From: Euzebyaceae bacterium
GTDB lineage: Bacteria > Actinomycetota > Nitriliruptoria > Euzebyales > Egibacteraceae
DNA: 35,690 bases
Direction of reading: 5' to 3'
Assembly (NCBI GenBank): GCA_013812395.1
Contig: JACCTL010000002.1
Location: forward strand, 1 to 35,690
Below are positions 17,221 to 25,829 of this stretch, piece after piece (position 1 is the stretch's first letter; the number at the start of each line of letters is the position of its first letter). The position numbers and the translations under genes were made by a program. The notes below the pieces were generated by a model. The model was not told the DNA's origin and ran no database searches. It was given only the letters and a program-made list of their open reading frames with translations.

Positions 17221-18617
17221 GAGGCCTGCCCCGCCACGCGCGGCGTCGACGCCGGGGTGTGCAGCGCGGCGGCGACGCGCTCAAGACCCACCGAGCGGCT
17301 GGCTTTGACGAGTACCGCGTCGCCGGCGGTCAACCAGCCCACGACCGTGACGATCGCCTCGTCGGCGTCGGCGACCACAGCCACGGCCTCGGCGGGCAGG
17401 CCGGCCTGCCGGGCACCCTCGGCGACGGCGGCGGCAAGCTCGCCCACCACCACCAGACCGTCAAGGCCCAGTGCGGCAGCACGGCGGCCGATCTCGCGGT
17501 GCGCCGCACCAGCGTCAGCGCCAAGCTCGGCCATCTGACCCAGCACACCGAAGCGCCGACCGGGCGCGGTCATAGCGGCCAGGGTCTCCAGTGCAGCGGC
17601 CATCGAGGCCGGGTTGGCGTTGTAGGCGTCGTTGAGCACCGTGACGCCCCCGGCGGTGGTGGACAGCTCCATGCGCCAGGGCGACACGCTGGCGTCCGAC
17701 AGGGCCAGCGCCGCGGCCGCCAGGTCGACGCCGCACGCGTCCGCGGCCGCCATCGCGGCCAAGGCGTTGCCGACGTTGTGGGCGCCTGGCAGGGGCAGGC
17801 GGACCTGCACGTCCCCCACGCGGAACGTCGGGCGGGCGGCGCTGTCCAACCGCACGTCGACCGCGCGCAGATCGGCGTCCGGGCCCGTGCCGAAGGTCAG
17901 TATCCGGCAGGCGGCCAGCCCCGCCATCGCGGCCACGCGAGCGTCGTCGGCGTTGAGCACGGCCACGCCGTCGGTCGGCAGCGCCGCCACCAGCTCGGAC
18001 TTGGCCTGGGCGACGGTGTCGACGTCGCCAAACATCTCCAGGTGTGCCACCCCGATATTGGTGACCACGCCGATGTCGGGGCGCACGATCTGCGCCATCT
18101 GGCTGATATGGCCGAGCCCCCGCGCGCCGAGCTCGGCGACCAGCACCTGCGCGCCGGGCTCCAGCAGGCAACACGTGAGGGGCACGCCGAGCTCGTTGTT
18201 GTAGGAGCCGGGGTTGGCAACGACCCGGCGGCCAGCGCCGACGGCAGCGGCGATCAGGTCCTTGGTCGTGGTCTTGCCGCTGGAGCCGGTGACGGCGACG
18301 ACGGTGGGGTCGACCGTGGCGCGCACCCAGGCGCCAAGACCCCGCAGTGCGTCCGCTGGGTCGTCTACGGCCACCCCACCCCTGGGTCCTGCGTGGTAGC
18401 CGACCCGGCACAGGTAGCCGCCGGCGCCCGCAGCCGCAGCGGCGGCGATGTGGTCGTGGCCGTCGCTGTGGGCTCCGGGCAGCGCGACGAACAACGAGTT
18501 GGCCCGGACCGTTCGCGAGTCGATCGTGACGTGGTCCACGGCCCGGCGACCGTCGGCGGGGTCGAGCAGGACACCGCCGACCACCTCGGCCAGGTCTGTC
18601 AGGGTCAGGCGCATCAT
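17217..18617 (-). CDS. murF: UDP-N-acetylmuramoyl-tripeptide--D-alanyl-D-alanine ligase
   Basis: MMRLTLTDLAEVVGGVLL, TIDSRTVRANSLFVALPG, AVTGSSGKTTTKDLIAAAVG, NEL/NNELGVPLT, LNDAYNANPASMAAAL. ATGA overlap with murE at 18614-18617. Confidence 0.96.
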   Translation of the reverse strand: MMRLTLTDLAEVVGGVLLDPADGRRAVDHVTIDSRTVRANSLFVALPGAHSDGHDHIAAAAAAGAGGYLCRVGYHAGPRGGVAVDDPADALRGLGAWVRATVDPTVVAVTGSSGKTTTKDLIAAAVGAGRRVVANPGSYNNELGVPLTCCLLEPGAQVLVAELGARGLGHISQMAQIVRPDIGVVTNIGVAHLEMFGDVDTVAQAKSELVAALPTDGVAVLNADDARVAAMAGLAACRILTFGTGPDADLRAVDVRLDSAARPTFRVGDVQVRLPLPGAHNVGNALAAMAAADACGVDLAAAALALSDASVSPWRMELSTTAGGVTVLNDAYNANPASMAAALETLAAMTAPGRRFGVLGQMAELGADAGAAHREIGRRAAALGLDGLVVVGELAAAVAEGARQAGLPAEAVAVVADADEAIVTVVGWLTAGDAVLVKASRSVGLERVAAALHTPASTPRVAGQAS

Positions 18618-20158
18618 CGGGACTCTCCCGGAGCCTTCGTGGCGGTGAGCAGCGCCCGCGCGACCAGACGGTCGTCGAAGTCCACCGTGCGGTCCCCCAG
18701 CTCCTGGTAGGTCTCGTGGCCTTTGCCAGCGATGATCACGACGTCGCCGGGGCCGGCGGCGTTCAACGCGGTGGCGATGGCGTCGCGGCGGTCGATGACC
18801 ACCTGCCAGTGCGCGCCATGGACGACAGCGGCACCGCCCGCAACCGCAGCGAGGATCTTCGACGGGTCCTCGCCGCGCGGGTTGTCGCTGGTGAGTATCG
18901 CCAGATCGGCAAGGCGCGCGGCGACCCTGCCCATCAGAGGCCGCTTGCCGGTGTCGCGCTCGCCGCCGCAGCCGACCACCACCACGACGTTGCGATCCGT
19001 CCGGCCCTGGATGATCCCGCGGGCAGCGACCAGCACCCGCTCCAGGGAATCCGGTGTGTGGGCGTAGTCCACCAGCACGGTGAACGGCTGACCGGCGTCG
19101 ACGGGCTCCATACGCCCGGGAACCCCGTCGCAGGCGGCGATCCCCGCAGCGGCCGTGGCCAGGTCGACCCCGACGACCTCGGCGGCGGCCATCGCGCATA
19201 GCGCGTTGGCCACGTTGAAGTCGCCTACCAGCGGCGTGCGCACCACGACGGACCCGCTGCGCAGGTGCGCCACAAAGCGGCAGCCGTCCCCGGTGGCTTG
19301 CACGTCCGTGGCGGTCACGTCGGCTGGCGTGGCCGTCGCTGCGTCCCCGCCCGCCGCGCCGGACGGGCTCACCGCCACCAGTTCCGCGTCGCTCGTTTGC
19401 GCCAGCCGCCGCCCGTACGGGTCGTCGACGTTGATCACCGCGGTCGGGGTGTAGGCGGAGGTGAACAGGCGCGCCTTGGCCTGGAAGTAGTCCTCGAGGT
19501 CAGCATGGAAGTCCAGGTGGTCCTGGCTGAGGTTGGTGAACAAGGCCACCGCGAATTGCGTGCCGGCGACTCGGCCCAACGCCAGACCGTGGCTGGACAC
19601 CTCCATCGCCGTCGCCGTGACCCCCGCACCACGCATCCGCGCCAGCAGGCGCTGCAAGTCGGTCGCCTCGGGGGTGGTGCGCACGCCGGGGACCGCCTGC
19701 CCCGCGATCAAGGTCTGCACGGTGCCGATCATCCCCGTGCGATGGCCAGCGGCCCGCAGCACCGACTCCAGTAGGTACGCGGTCGTCGTCTTGCCGTTGG
19801 TGCCGGTGATCCCGCACACCGTCAGCGCCGCCGAGGGGTTGTGATGCACGCGTGCCGCGACCGGTCCCAGGACGTCGGCGACATCGGGCACCTGTAGCTG
19901 CGGTACCGGCTGGTCGAGTAGCCGCTGAACCAGCAGCGCCGGGCTGCCCGCGGCCACGGCGGCCGGCGCAAAGTCATGGCCGTCAGCGTGGTGTCCGGGA
20001 CGGCACGCGTACAGCACCCCCGGGCCCGCCTGCCGGCTGTCGTGGGTGACGTCGCGCACCTCGGCGTCGGCGTCGGCTGGGACCAGACGGGCGTTACAGC
20101 CTGCCACGCGCAGCAGGTCGCGCAGCTGCGCGGCAGGCGCGGAGTTCAGGTTCGTCAC
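18614..20158 (-). CDS. murE: UDP-MurNAc-L-Ala-D-Glu ligase, likely meso-diaminopimelate-adding
   Basis: GITGTNGKTTTAYLLESVLRAAGH, MEVSSHGLALGRV, TNLSQDHLDFH, VDYAHTPDSLERVL, TSDNPRGEDP (DNPR is typical of meso-DAP enzymes). Conservative GTG start at 20158; the frame stays open upstream, with ATGs at 20206 and 20338. Confidence 0.95.
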   Translation of the reverse strand: MTNLNSAPAAQLRDLLRVAGCNARLVPADADAEVRDVTHDSRQAGPGVLYACRPGHHADGHDFAPAAVAAGSPALLVQRLLDQPVPQLQVPDVADVLGPVAARVHHNPSAALTVCGITGTNGKTTTAYLLESVLRAAGHRTGMIGTVQTLIAGQAVPGVRTTPEATDLQRLLARMRGAGVTATAMEVSSHGLALGRVAGTQFAVALFTNLSQDHLDFHADLEDYFQAKARLFTSAYTPTAVINVDDPYGRRLAQTSDAELVAVSPSGAAGGDAATATPADVTATDVQATGDGCRFVAHLRSGSVVVRTPLVGDFNVANALCAMAAAEVVGVDLATAAAGIAACDGVPGRMEPVDAGQPFTVLVDYAHTPDSLERVLVAARGIIQGRTDRNVVVVVGCGGERDTGKRPLMGRVAARLADLAILTSDNPRGEDPSKILAAVAGGAAVVHGAHWQVVIDRRDAIATALNAAGPGDVVIIAGKGHETYQELGDRTVDFDDRLVARALLTATKAPGESR

Positions 20159-20255
20159 GAAGGCTTTCGTGGTCGAGGGCAGGCGTCGGCGCTTGCAGGC
20201 GAGCATACGGGTGGGTGCCCGTTTCGCCCGGCAGCCACCACGGCCGGACGGACGG

Positions 20256-20318
20256 GCGCATTCCGCAGCGCGCAGGTAGTCGTAGTCGGTTGCGAACTCC
20301 ACAGCACGCAAGTAGCCG
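20256..20318. repeat. Imperfect 27-bp repeat (period 36) at the ftsI/murE junction
   Basis: gcgcattccgcagcgcgcaggtagtcg (20256-20282) vs gcgaactccacagcacgcaagtagccg (20292-20318), 21/27 identical; minus strand encodes GYLRAVEFA / DYLRAAECA. Confidence 0.75.
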
Positions 20319-20337
20319 CAGGCGGTGGCGCGGCCCA

Positions 20338-22251
20338 TTAGCGCCGCGCGGGACGGTGCACCCATGCGGGCAGCGCCGGGCGTTGCGCCCAGCCCGGAAG
20401 CGGCGAAGTGGTGCGCGGCCCAGCGACGAGCGGGGAAGCCAGCGGCGAGGGCCCGCCGCTGCCCGCCGTGGTGACGGCGCTGCCGGCGACCGGGGCGGCG
20501 GAGCGTGCCTTGGGGTCCGAGGGAGGAACGTGACGGTGGTTGAGGACGAAGCCCATGATGTCGGCGAACACCGGGCCGGCGGTCAGGCCGCCGTAGTACA
20601 GCGGCCGTGGCTCGTCCAGAGCGACGCCGACGACCACGGCGGGATCCTCGGCGGGCGCGAAGCCGACGAACGAGCCCACGTAGGCTCCCGGCTCGTAGCC
20701 GCGGTGGGTGGTTGACGGCTTCTGTGCCGTCCCGGTCTTGCCACCAACGGCATAGCCGGGCACCGCGCACAGTTCGCAGGTGCCGTACTCGTCGTCGACG
20801 ACACCGACGAGCATCCGCGCGAGCGTGCCGGCGGTCTGTGCGGACACCACGCGGCGCCGCGGCGCCGCAGCCGCAGCCTGCAGCCGGCCGTCTGGGCGCA
20901 CGGTCCCACGCACGAGGGACGGCTGCACCTGTTCGCCACCCGCTGCGATCGTGGTGAAGACCGACGCGACCTGCAGAAGCGAGGCCGACACGCCTTGACC
21001 GATGCTGATGGTTGGCAGGCTCGTGTCCCACCAGCCCTTGACGCCCGGCAGCAACCCAGCCGACTCTCCCGGGAAGCCCACGCCGGTCTCGCGCCCGTAT
21101 CCGTAGCGAGCCAGGTACTCGTGCAGGCGCCGGGGACCCAGCCGCTGGGCGATCTTGATGGTGCCGATGTTGGACGACTGGGCCACGATCTCGGCCAGCG
21201 TCATGCGCTGCGTCGGGTGGCTGTGCGAGTCGCTGAAGACCTTGCTGCCCACCCGGTGGGTGTCGGGCACCCGCAGGCGCTCGCGAACCGAGACCACCTC
21301 CTCTTCCAGCGCCGCGCTGATGGTGATGACCTTGTTGACGCTGCCTGGCTCGAAGATGTCGGTGACCACGCGGTTGCGCCGCGCGGCCACCGGCGAGTCG
21401 CCGATGCGCTCCGGGTCGTAGGTGGGCGCCGACGCCATCGCCAACACCTGGCCCGTGGCGACGTCGAGCACGACCGCGGAGCCGCCCTCGGCACCGTAGC
21501 TGGCCACCGCGTCACCGAGCACCCGCTCGGTCATGGACTGGATCTCGCGATCGACGGTCAGCACGACGTCGCGCCCCGGCACCGGGGGGGTGACCTGCCG
21601 GGGCGCGGCGCTGATCTCCAGACCACCAGGGGCCCGTTCCAGCTGTAAGGCGCCCGGCTGGCCGGCGAGGATCTGGTCCAAGCCGAGCTCCAGGCCGGCA
21701 AGCCCCTCGCCGTCCACACCCGCGAAACCGACGACGTGTGCCGCCAGGCCGTCAGACGGATAGACGCGGCGCGACTCCTCCAGCACGCCGAGCCCGGGCA
21801 GCCGCAGCGCCGTGACCTGCTCTCCCACCCGCCACGGCAGCTGGCGGGCCAGGTACACGAACGTCTGGTCTCCCGCCAGCAGCTGTGCCAGGTCCTTGGC
21901 GCGGCGGTCGAGCAGCGGAGCAAGCTGCTGGGCGATCGCCATCGGGGTCGTTTGGCTGCGGCGCACCTCGCGGGGATTGGCATAGATCGTCGCGGCGGCC
22001 AGCGACATTGCCAGCGGCTCTCCGCCGCGGTCGTACAACCGTCCGCGGCGAGCGGGCAGCGTGACCTGGCGCTGGCTCTGGCGCACCGCCAGCCCCCGGT
22101 ACTCGGCGGCGTTGACGACCTGGATGCTGACCAGTCGCCAGCCCATCGCCAGGGTGACCGCCAGGTAGGCGATCAGCAGCAGCGACAGCCGCCGCCGTGA
22201 GCTCGACCGCGCCATGGCCTCGCGACAGCCCGCCACCGCGCGACGGGTCAT
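20338..22251 (-). CDS. ftsI: Class B penicillin-binding protein FtsI/PBP3 (peptidoglycan transpeptidase)
   Basis: SxxK EPGSVNKVI, SxN AQSSNIGT, KTGT GGKTGTAQKP; N-terminal TM LLLIAYLAVTLAMGW. Start uncertain: ATG 22251 or ATG 22215 (MARSSSRRR). Confidence 0.95.
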   Translation of the reverse strand: MTRRAVAGCREAMARSSSRRRLSLLLIAYLAVTLAMGWRLVSIQVVNAAEYRGLAVRQSQRQVTLPARRGRLYDRGGEPLAMSLAAATIYANPREVRRSQTTPMAIAQQLAPLLDRRAKDLAQLLAGDQTFVYLARQLPWRVGEQVTALRLPGLGVLEESRRVYPSDGLAAHVVGFAGVDGEGLAGLELGLDQILAGQPGALQLERAPGGLEISAAPRQVTPPVPGRDVVLTVDREIQSMTERVLGDAVASYGAEGGSAVVLDVATGQVLAMASAPTYDPERIGDSPVAARRNRVVTDIFEPGSVNKVITISAALEEEVVSVRERLRVPDTHRVGSKVFSDSHSHPTQRMTLAEIVAQSSNIGTIKIAQRLGPRRLHEYLARYGYGRETGVGFPGESAGLLPGVKGWWDTSLPTISIGQGVSASLLQVASVFTTIAAGGEQVQPSLVRGTVRPDGRLQAAAAAPRRRVVSAQTAGTLARMLVGVVDDEYGTCELCAVPGYAVGGKTGTAQKPSTTHRGYEPGAYVGSFVGFAPAEDPAVVVGVALDEPRPLYYGGLTAGPVFADIMGFVLNHRHVPPSDPKARSAAPVAGSAVTTAGSGGPSPLASPLVAGPRTTSPLPGWAQRPALPAWVHRPARR

Positions 22252-22312
22252 CAGCGCGACGGGCGAGGAGGACCCTGCGGGTCGCCTTTTCGCCGCTGGC
22301 CATGAAGACCGG

Positions 22313-22717
22313 CTAGCCACCAGCGTTGGGGTCCCGCGACGCGACGCGCGAGTTCGCCCGTGCCGGCTCCAGCGCAAGGAACGCCGGCTGCTGGGCCTCC
22401 ACCATCCCGAGCCTTGTCTCGGCCACGCGGCGGATCCGGTCCGGGGCCTCCAGTCGCGCGACGCCGACCGTCAGTTCGTCCAAGCGCAGGTGCAGCGTGT
22501 CCACTTCGGTGACCAGCGCTCGGTGCGCGAAGGACTGCTCGGCGGCCAGGGCGTTGAGCGACACGCCACCGAAGACGGCGAGCACGATGACGAGGATCAT
22601 CAACGCGATGTAGCGACGGGCGTGGCGCGTCCGGCCGACGACGCGCAGCGGTGGCCGGCGGGTCGACGTTGCCTGCGGCCTGGGGGCTGCCGGAGGCCGG
22701 GCTAGGACAGCGGTCAT
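22313..22717 (-). CDS. ftsL: FtsL-like septum formation protein (single TM plus short coiled coil)
   Basis: MTAVLARPP...RRYIALMILVIVLAVFGGVSLNALAAEQSFAHRALVTEVDTLHLRLDELTVGVARLEAPDRIRRVAETRLGMV; position between rsmH and ftsI. Confidence 0.82.
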   Translation of the reverse strand: MTAVLARPPAAPRPQATSTRRPPLRVVGRTRHARRYIALMILVIVLAVFGGVSLNALAAEQSFAHRALVTEVDTLHLRLDELTVGVARLEAPDRIRRVAETRLGMVEAQQPAFLALEPARANSRVASRDPNAGG

Positions 22718-22719
22718 CG

Positions 22720-23742
22720 TCAGACCTCCCGCGACGAGGCGGTCGGGATGGGGCCGTCGGCGACCTTCTCGGCCGCGCGCAGCCTTGCCGAGCGAGCGCG
22801 GGGATTGCGCCGGATCTCGGCGTCGTCGGGACGCTGCGCCCCACGGGTCAGCAGCCGCACCATCGGTTCGCGGCCACAGCCGCATACCGGCAGCTGCGGC
22901 GGGCAGATGCAGCCGACAGCAGCGTCGGCGAAGAACCGCTTGGCGAGGCGGTCCTCACCCGAGTGGTAGCCCAGGACGGCGATGCGCCCGCCGCGCCTTC
23001 CAGCAGCGGCGGGCGCCACCGCCTCCAGTGCCTGGGGAAGGGAGGCGCTGAAGCGGTCGAGCTCTGCGTTGACGACGATGCGCAACGCCTGGAAGGTCTT
23101 GGTGGCCGGGTGTGTGCCGGCGTGGCGGGCAGGGGTCGGCACCGCCGCGCTCACCACCTCGGCGAGCTGACCGGTCGTGGTCAGGGGGCGGGAGCGCACG
23201 ATGGCCGCGGCGATTCGTGGCGCGTAGCGCTCCTCGCCGTACACGCGCAGCAAGCGAGCCAGCTCCCGCTGCTCGGTGGTGTTGACGACATCGGCGGCGG
23301 TGGCGCCGGCCGTGGGGTCCATGCGCATGTCCAGCGGGCCGGAGGCACGGAACGAAAAGCCCCGCGCGGCGCGGTCCAGCTGCAGCGAGGACACGCCGAG
23401 GTCGTACAGCACCCCCAGCAGGGGCCCAGCGCCGGCGACGACGGGCGCAATCAGCTTGGTCAACTCTTCGTAACCGGCGTGCAGCAGCTGGACCCGGTCG
23501 CCGTACGCGGCCAGCCGCCGCCCGGCGAGCTCCAGCGCATCGGCGTCGCGGTCGAAGCCGACCAGCCGCACGTCGGGTCCGCTGGCGGCCAGCAGCGCGG
23601 CCGCGTGACCGGCGACGCCGACCGTGGCGTCCACGAGCACTCCCGCGCCGTCGGGCACCGCCAACAGGGCGGTGACCGGGCCGACGAGCACCGGCTCGTG
23701 GGCCGGGCGACGCTGGGCGATTGGCTCCAACACAGTGCCCAT
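22720..23742 (-). CDS. rsmH: 16S rRNA (cytosine1402-N4)-methyltransferase
   Basis: HEPVLVGPVTALL, VDATVGVAGHAAALL, GFDRDADAL, LYDLGVSSLQLDRAARGFSFRASGPLDMRMDP, YHSGEDRLAKRFF, CICPPQLPVCGCGREP. Confidence 0.97.
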   Translation of the reverse strand: MGTVLEPIAQRRPAHEPVLVGPVTALLAVPDGAGVLVDATVGVAGHAAALLAASGPDVRLVGFDRDADALELAGRRLAAYGDRVQLLHAGYEELTKLIAPVVAGAGPLLGVLYDLGVSSLQLDRAARGFSFRASGPLDMRMDPTAGATAADVVNTTEQRELARLLRVYGEERYAPRIAAAIVRSRPLTTTGQLAEVVSAAVPTPARHAGTHPATKTFQALRIVVNAELDRFSASLPQALEAVAPAAAGRRGGRIAVLGYHSGEDRLAKRFFADAAVGCICPPQLPVCGCGREPMVRLLTRGAQRPDDAEIRRNPRARSARLRAAEKVADGPIPTASSREV

Positions 23743-24174
23743 CTAGAAGATGCCGAGGTTGAACGGCTGGTCGGTGTTGGCCAAGTCGTCCATGGCCTGG
23801 TCGCGGTAGGCCTCCCACGCGCCGGTGTGCCACAGCTCCACCCGAGCGTCGGCGCCGACGACGGTGACGTCTTTGACCAGATTGGCGTAGCTGCGCAGCC
23901 GGGCCGGGATCGTGACGCGGCCCTGGCGATCGGGGGTCTCGGGGTGCGCCGCCGACGTGATCGCCCGGGCGAACGATCGCTCACGGCGGTCGGTGGAGCG
24001 CAGCGAGCGCAAGCCAGTCACGATCCGCTGCCAGTCAGCGGCCGGGTGAACGGCCAGGCAACGGTCGGGCGCAACGGTCATCACCAGCCCCTCCTTGAGC
24101 GAGTCGCGGAAGGCCGAGGGCAGGATCAGCCGGCCCTTGGGGTCCAGCGTGTGCTGGTACTCCCCCAGGAACAT
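23743..24174 (-). CDS. mraZ: Transcriptional regulator MraZ
   Basis: MFLGEYQHTLDPKGRLILPSAFRDSL...PDRQGRVTIPARLRSYANL duplicated AbrB-like motifs; abuts the rsmH start (TAGATG). ATG 24186 is an alternative start. Confidence 0.95.
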   Translation of the reverse strand: MFLGEYQHTLDPKGRLILPSAFRDSLKEGLVMTVAPDRCLAVHPAADWQRIVTGLRSLRSTDRRERSFARAITSAAHPETPDRQGRVTIPARLRSYANLVKDVTVVGADARVELWHTGAWEAYRDQAMDDLANTDQPFNLGIF

Positions 24175-24198
24175 CGCGGCGCCCATAACCTCGCCTGT

Positions 24199-24228
24199 GG
24201 CCTCCATCACCCCCCACTGTCCACCACT
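24199..24228 (-). promoter_or_regulatory. Candidate MraZ operator boxes (three phased 10-bp direct repeats)
   Basis: Minus strand AGTGGTGGAC | AGTGGGGGGT | GATGGAGGCC immediately upstream of mraZ; resembles known TGGGN/GTGGNG-type MraZ boxes. Confidence 0.55.
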
Positions 24229-24253
24229 TCACTCCCCGAGTCAAGCAAGGAAG

Positions 24254-24268
24254 GCCGCAGTCCGCGGC
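24254..24268 (-). terminator. Possible weak stem-loop downstream of the HNH gene
   Basis: GCCGC-GGACT-GCGGC followed on the minus strand by CTTCCTTGCTT. Confidence 0.25.
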
Positions 24269-24379
24269 AAACTCCCCACGGCAGCGCTGGTCAGGGACGG
24301 TGGTGCAGGGTGGAGAGAAGGTCAGGCGAGGCGGCGGGGCGGACGTCAGCCAGGCACAGAGCCGGCGGAAAGGGCTCGG

Positions 24380-25024
24380 TCAGCCGGCGGACAGGGCGTC
24401 GCCGAGGTAGTCCGCCCAGTCATCGCGGACGCCGCCAACCGCGACGACCAACCAGAACGCTGCGCGGGGGGCATAGGGCGCCCGTGCCAGCGACATGGCA
24501 GCCTCGGCCGGGGTGTAGTCCTTCTTGCGGCTGTTGCAGCGACGGCAGGCCGCCACCACGTTCTCCCACTCGTGCGGTCCACCGCGGCTGCGCGGCACCA
24601 CGTGGTCGACGTTCTCCGCCGTCCGCCCGCAGTACTGGCAAGTGTGGTCGTCACGGATGAACACGCCCCGCCGGCTCAGCGTCGCACGTCGGCGGTAGGG
24701 AACCCGCACGAAGTGGCGCAGACGCACCACCGACGGCGCGGCGATGTCGATCGTGACGGAGCGGAAGCGGTGGCCGTTGGTATGCACGACATCGGCCTTG
24801 GCCGACAGCACCAGCACCACCGCTCGGCGCGCCGGCACCACGCACAGCGGCTCCATTGTGGCGTTGAGCACCAGGGCCTTGCCGGGGCCGCCGCGGTTGC
24901 CGGGCCTTGCGGTGCCGCCGGAGAACTCCACGGCGACGGGCACAGCGCTGACGACCGCGGTGCCCGCAGTCAGCTGGGGCCCTACAAGCCCCAAGGGTGG
25001 TGGGCCGTCCACGCCGTCCTCCAA
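24380..25024 (-). CDS. HNH endonuclease family protein
   Basis: CQYCGRTAENVDHVVPRSRGGPHEWENVVAACRRCNSRKKDYTPAEA: HNH core with two CxxC motifs; N-terminal start uncertain. Confidence 0.9.
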   Translation of the reverse strand: MEDGVDGPPPLGLVGPQLTAGTAVVSAVPVAVEFSGGTARPGNRGGPGKALVLNATMEPLCVVPARRAVVLVLSAKADVVHTNGHRFRSVTIDIAAPSVVRLRHFVRVPYRRRATLSRRGVFIRDDHTCQYCGRTAENVDHVVPRSRGGPHEWENVVAACRRCNSRKKDYTPAEAAMSLARAPYAPRAAFWLVVAVGGVRDDWADYLGDALSAG

Positions 25025-25106
25025 CCGGCTGTAGCCAACGTTGCCGCCGGCTTGGCCGCGCCACTGTAGCCGACCGCCCGCGGCCGGATCCCGCGCGGCG
25101 CCGTCC

Positions 25107-25829
25107 TCAGCGATCAGGGCTCACCAGGCCGGAGGGACCACCCAGCCGGCCGTCATGCAGGCTCAGCACGCGGTCGGCGAAATCCAGCAGCTCGGCGTTG
25201 TGGGTCGCCAACAGGCAAGCGCTGCCCTCGGCGCAGGCGCTGCGCAGCGCCACCGCCACCCCTTTGGACCAGTCCTCGTCCTGATGACCGGTCGGCTCGT
25301 CAGCCAGCAGCAGCCGTGGCCGGCGCACCAACGCCCGGGCCAACGCGGCGCGCTGCTGCTCCCCCAGCGAGCCCTCCGCCGGCAACCGCTCTGCCAGCGC
25401 CGACAGGCCGAAGCGTTCGAGCAGCTCCGCCACCCGCTGATCGTCGCGGGACCCGGCCAGCCGCAGCGGCCACGCCACGTTCTCCGCGACGGACAGATCG
25501 GCGGCCAGGCCAAGGCGCTGCGGCACGATCGCCAGCTCCTCCCAGCCCAGCTCTGCCTGGCGCACGGGCTCGCCACCACGCCAACGGACCGTCCCCGCAT
25601 CCGGCTCCTCCCAGCCCGCCAGCAGGTTGAGCAGCGTGGTCTTACCCGAGCCGGACGGGCCGACCAGCGCCACCAGCTCACCCTCGCCGACCTGCAGCGC
25701 CACGCCTCGTACGGCCAGCACCTCCTCCGAGCCGCGCCGGTAGGTCTTGCGCAGTCCTTGGGCGCGCACCACGACGCCGTCGGTGTCCTCGGCGGGGTTG
25801 TACGCGTCGGAGTACCGCCGAGGGCTCAT
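25107..25829 (-). CDS. ABC transporter ATP-binding protein (LolD/MacB-like), degenerate signature motif
   Basis: Walker A GPSGSGKTTLL, Walker B LLLADEPTG, H-loop THN; signature region reads EGSLGEQQR instead of LSGGEQQR. ATGA overlap with the upstream ATPase. Confidence 0.9.
   Translation of the reverse strand: MSPRRYSDAYNPAEDTDGVVVRAQGLRKTYRRGSEEVLAVRGVALQVGEGELVALVGPSGSGKTTLLNLLAGWEEPDAGTVRWRGGEPVRQAELGWEELAIVPQRLGLAADLSVAENVAWPLRLAGSRDDQRVAELLERFGLSALAERLPAEGSLGEQQRAALARALVRRPRLLLADEPTGHQDEDWSKGVAVALRSACAEGSACLLATHNAELLDFADRVLSLHDGRLGGPSGLVSPDR

Noticed and set aside
17145-18710. 521-aa plus-strand ORF antisense to mraY/murF
   Set aside because: Compositionally biased translation without motifs; MurF on the minus strand explains the frame.
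22651-24660. 669-aa plus-strand ORF antisense to rsmH/mraZ/HNH
   Set aside because: Spans several confidently identified genes on the other strand and has no recognisable domain; spurious high-GC ORF.
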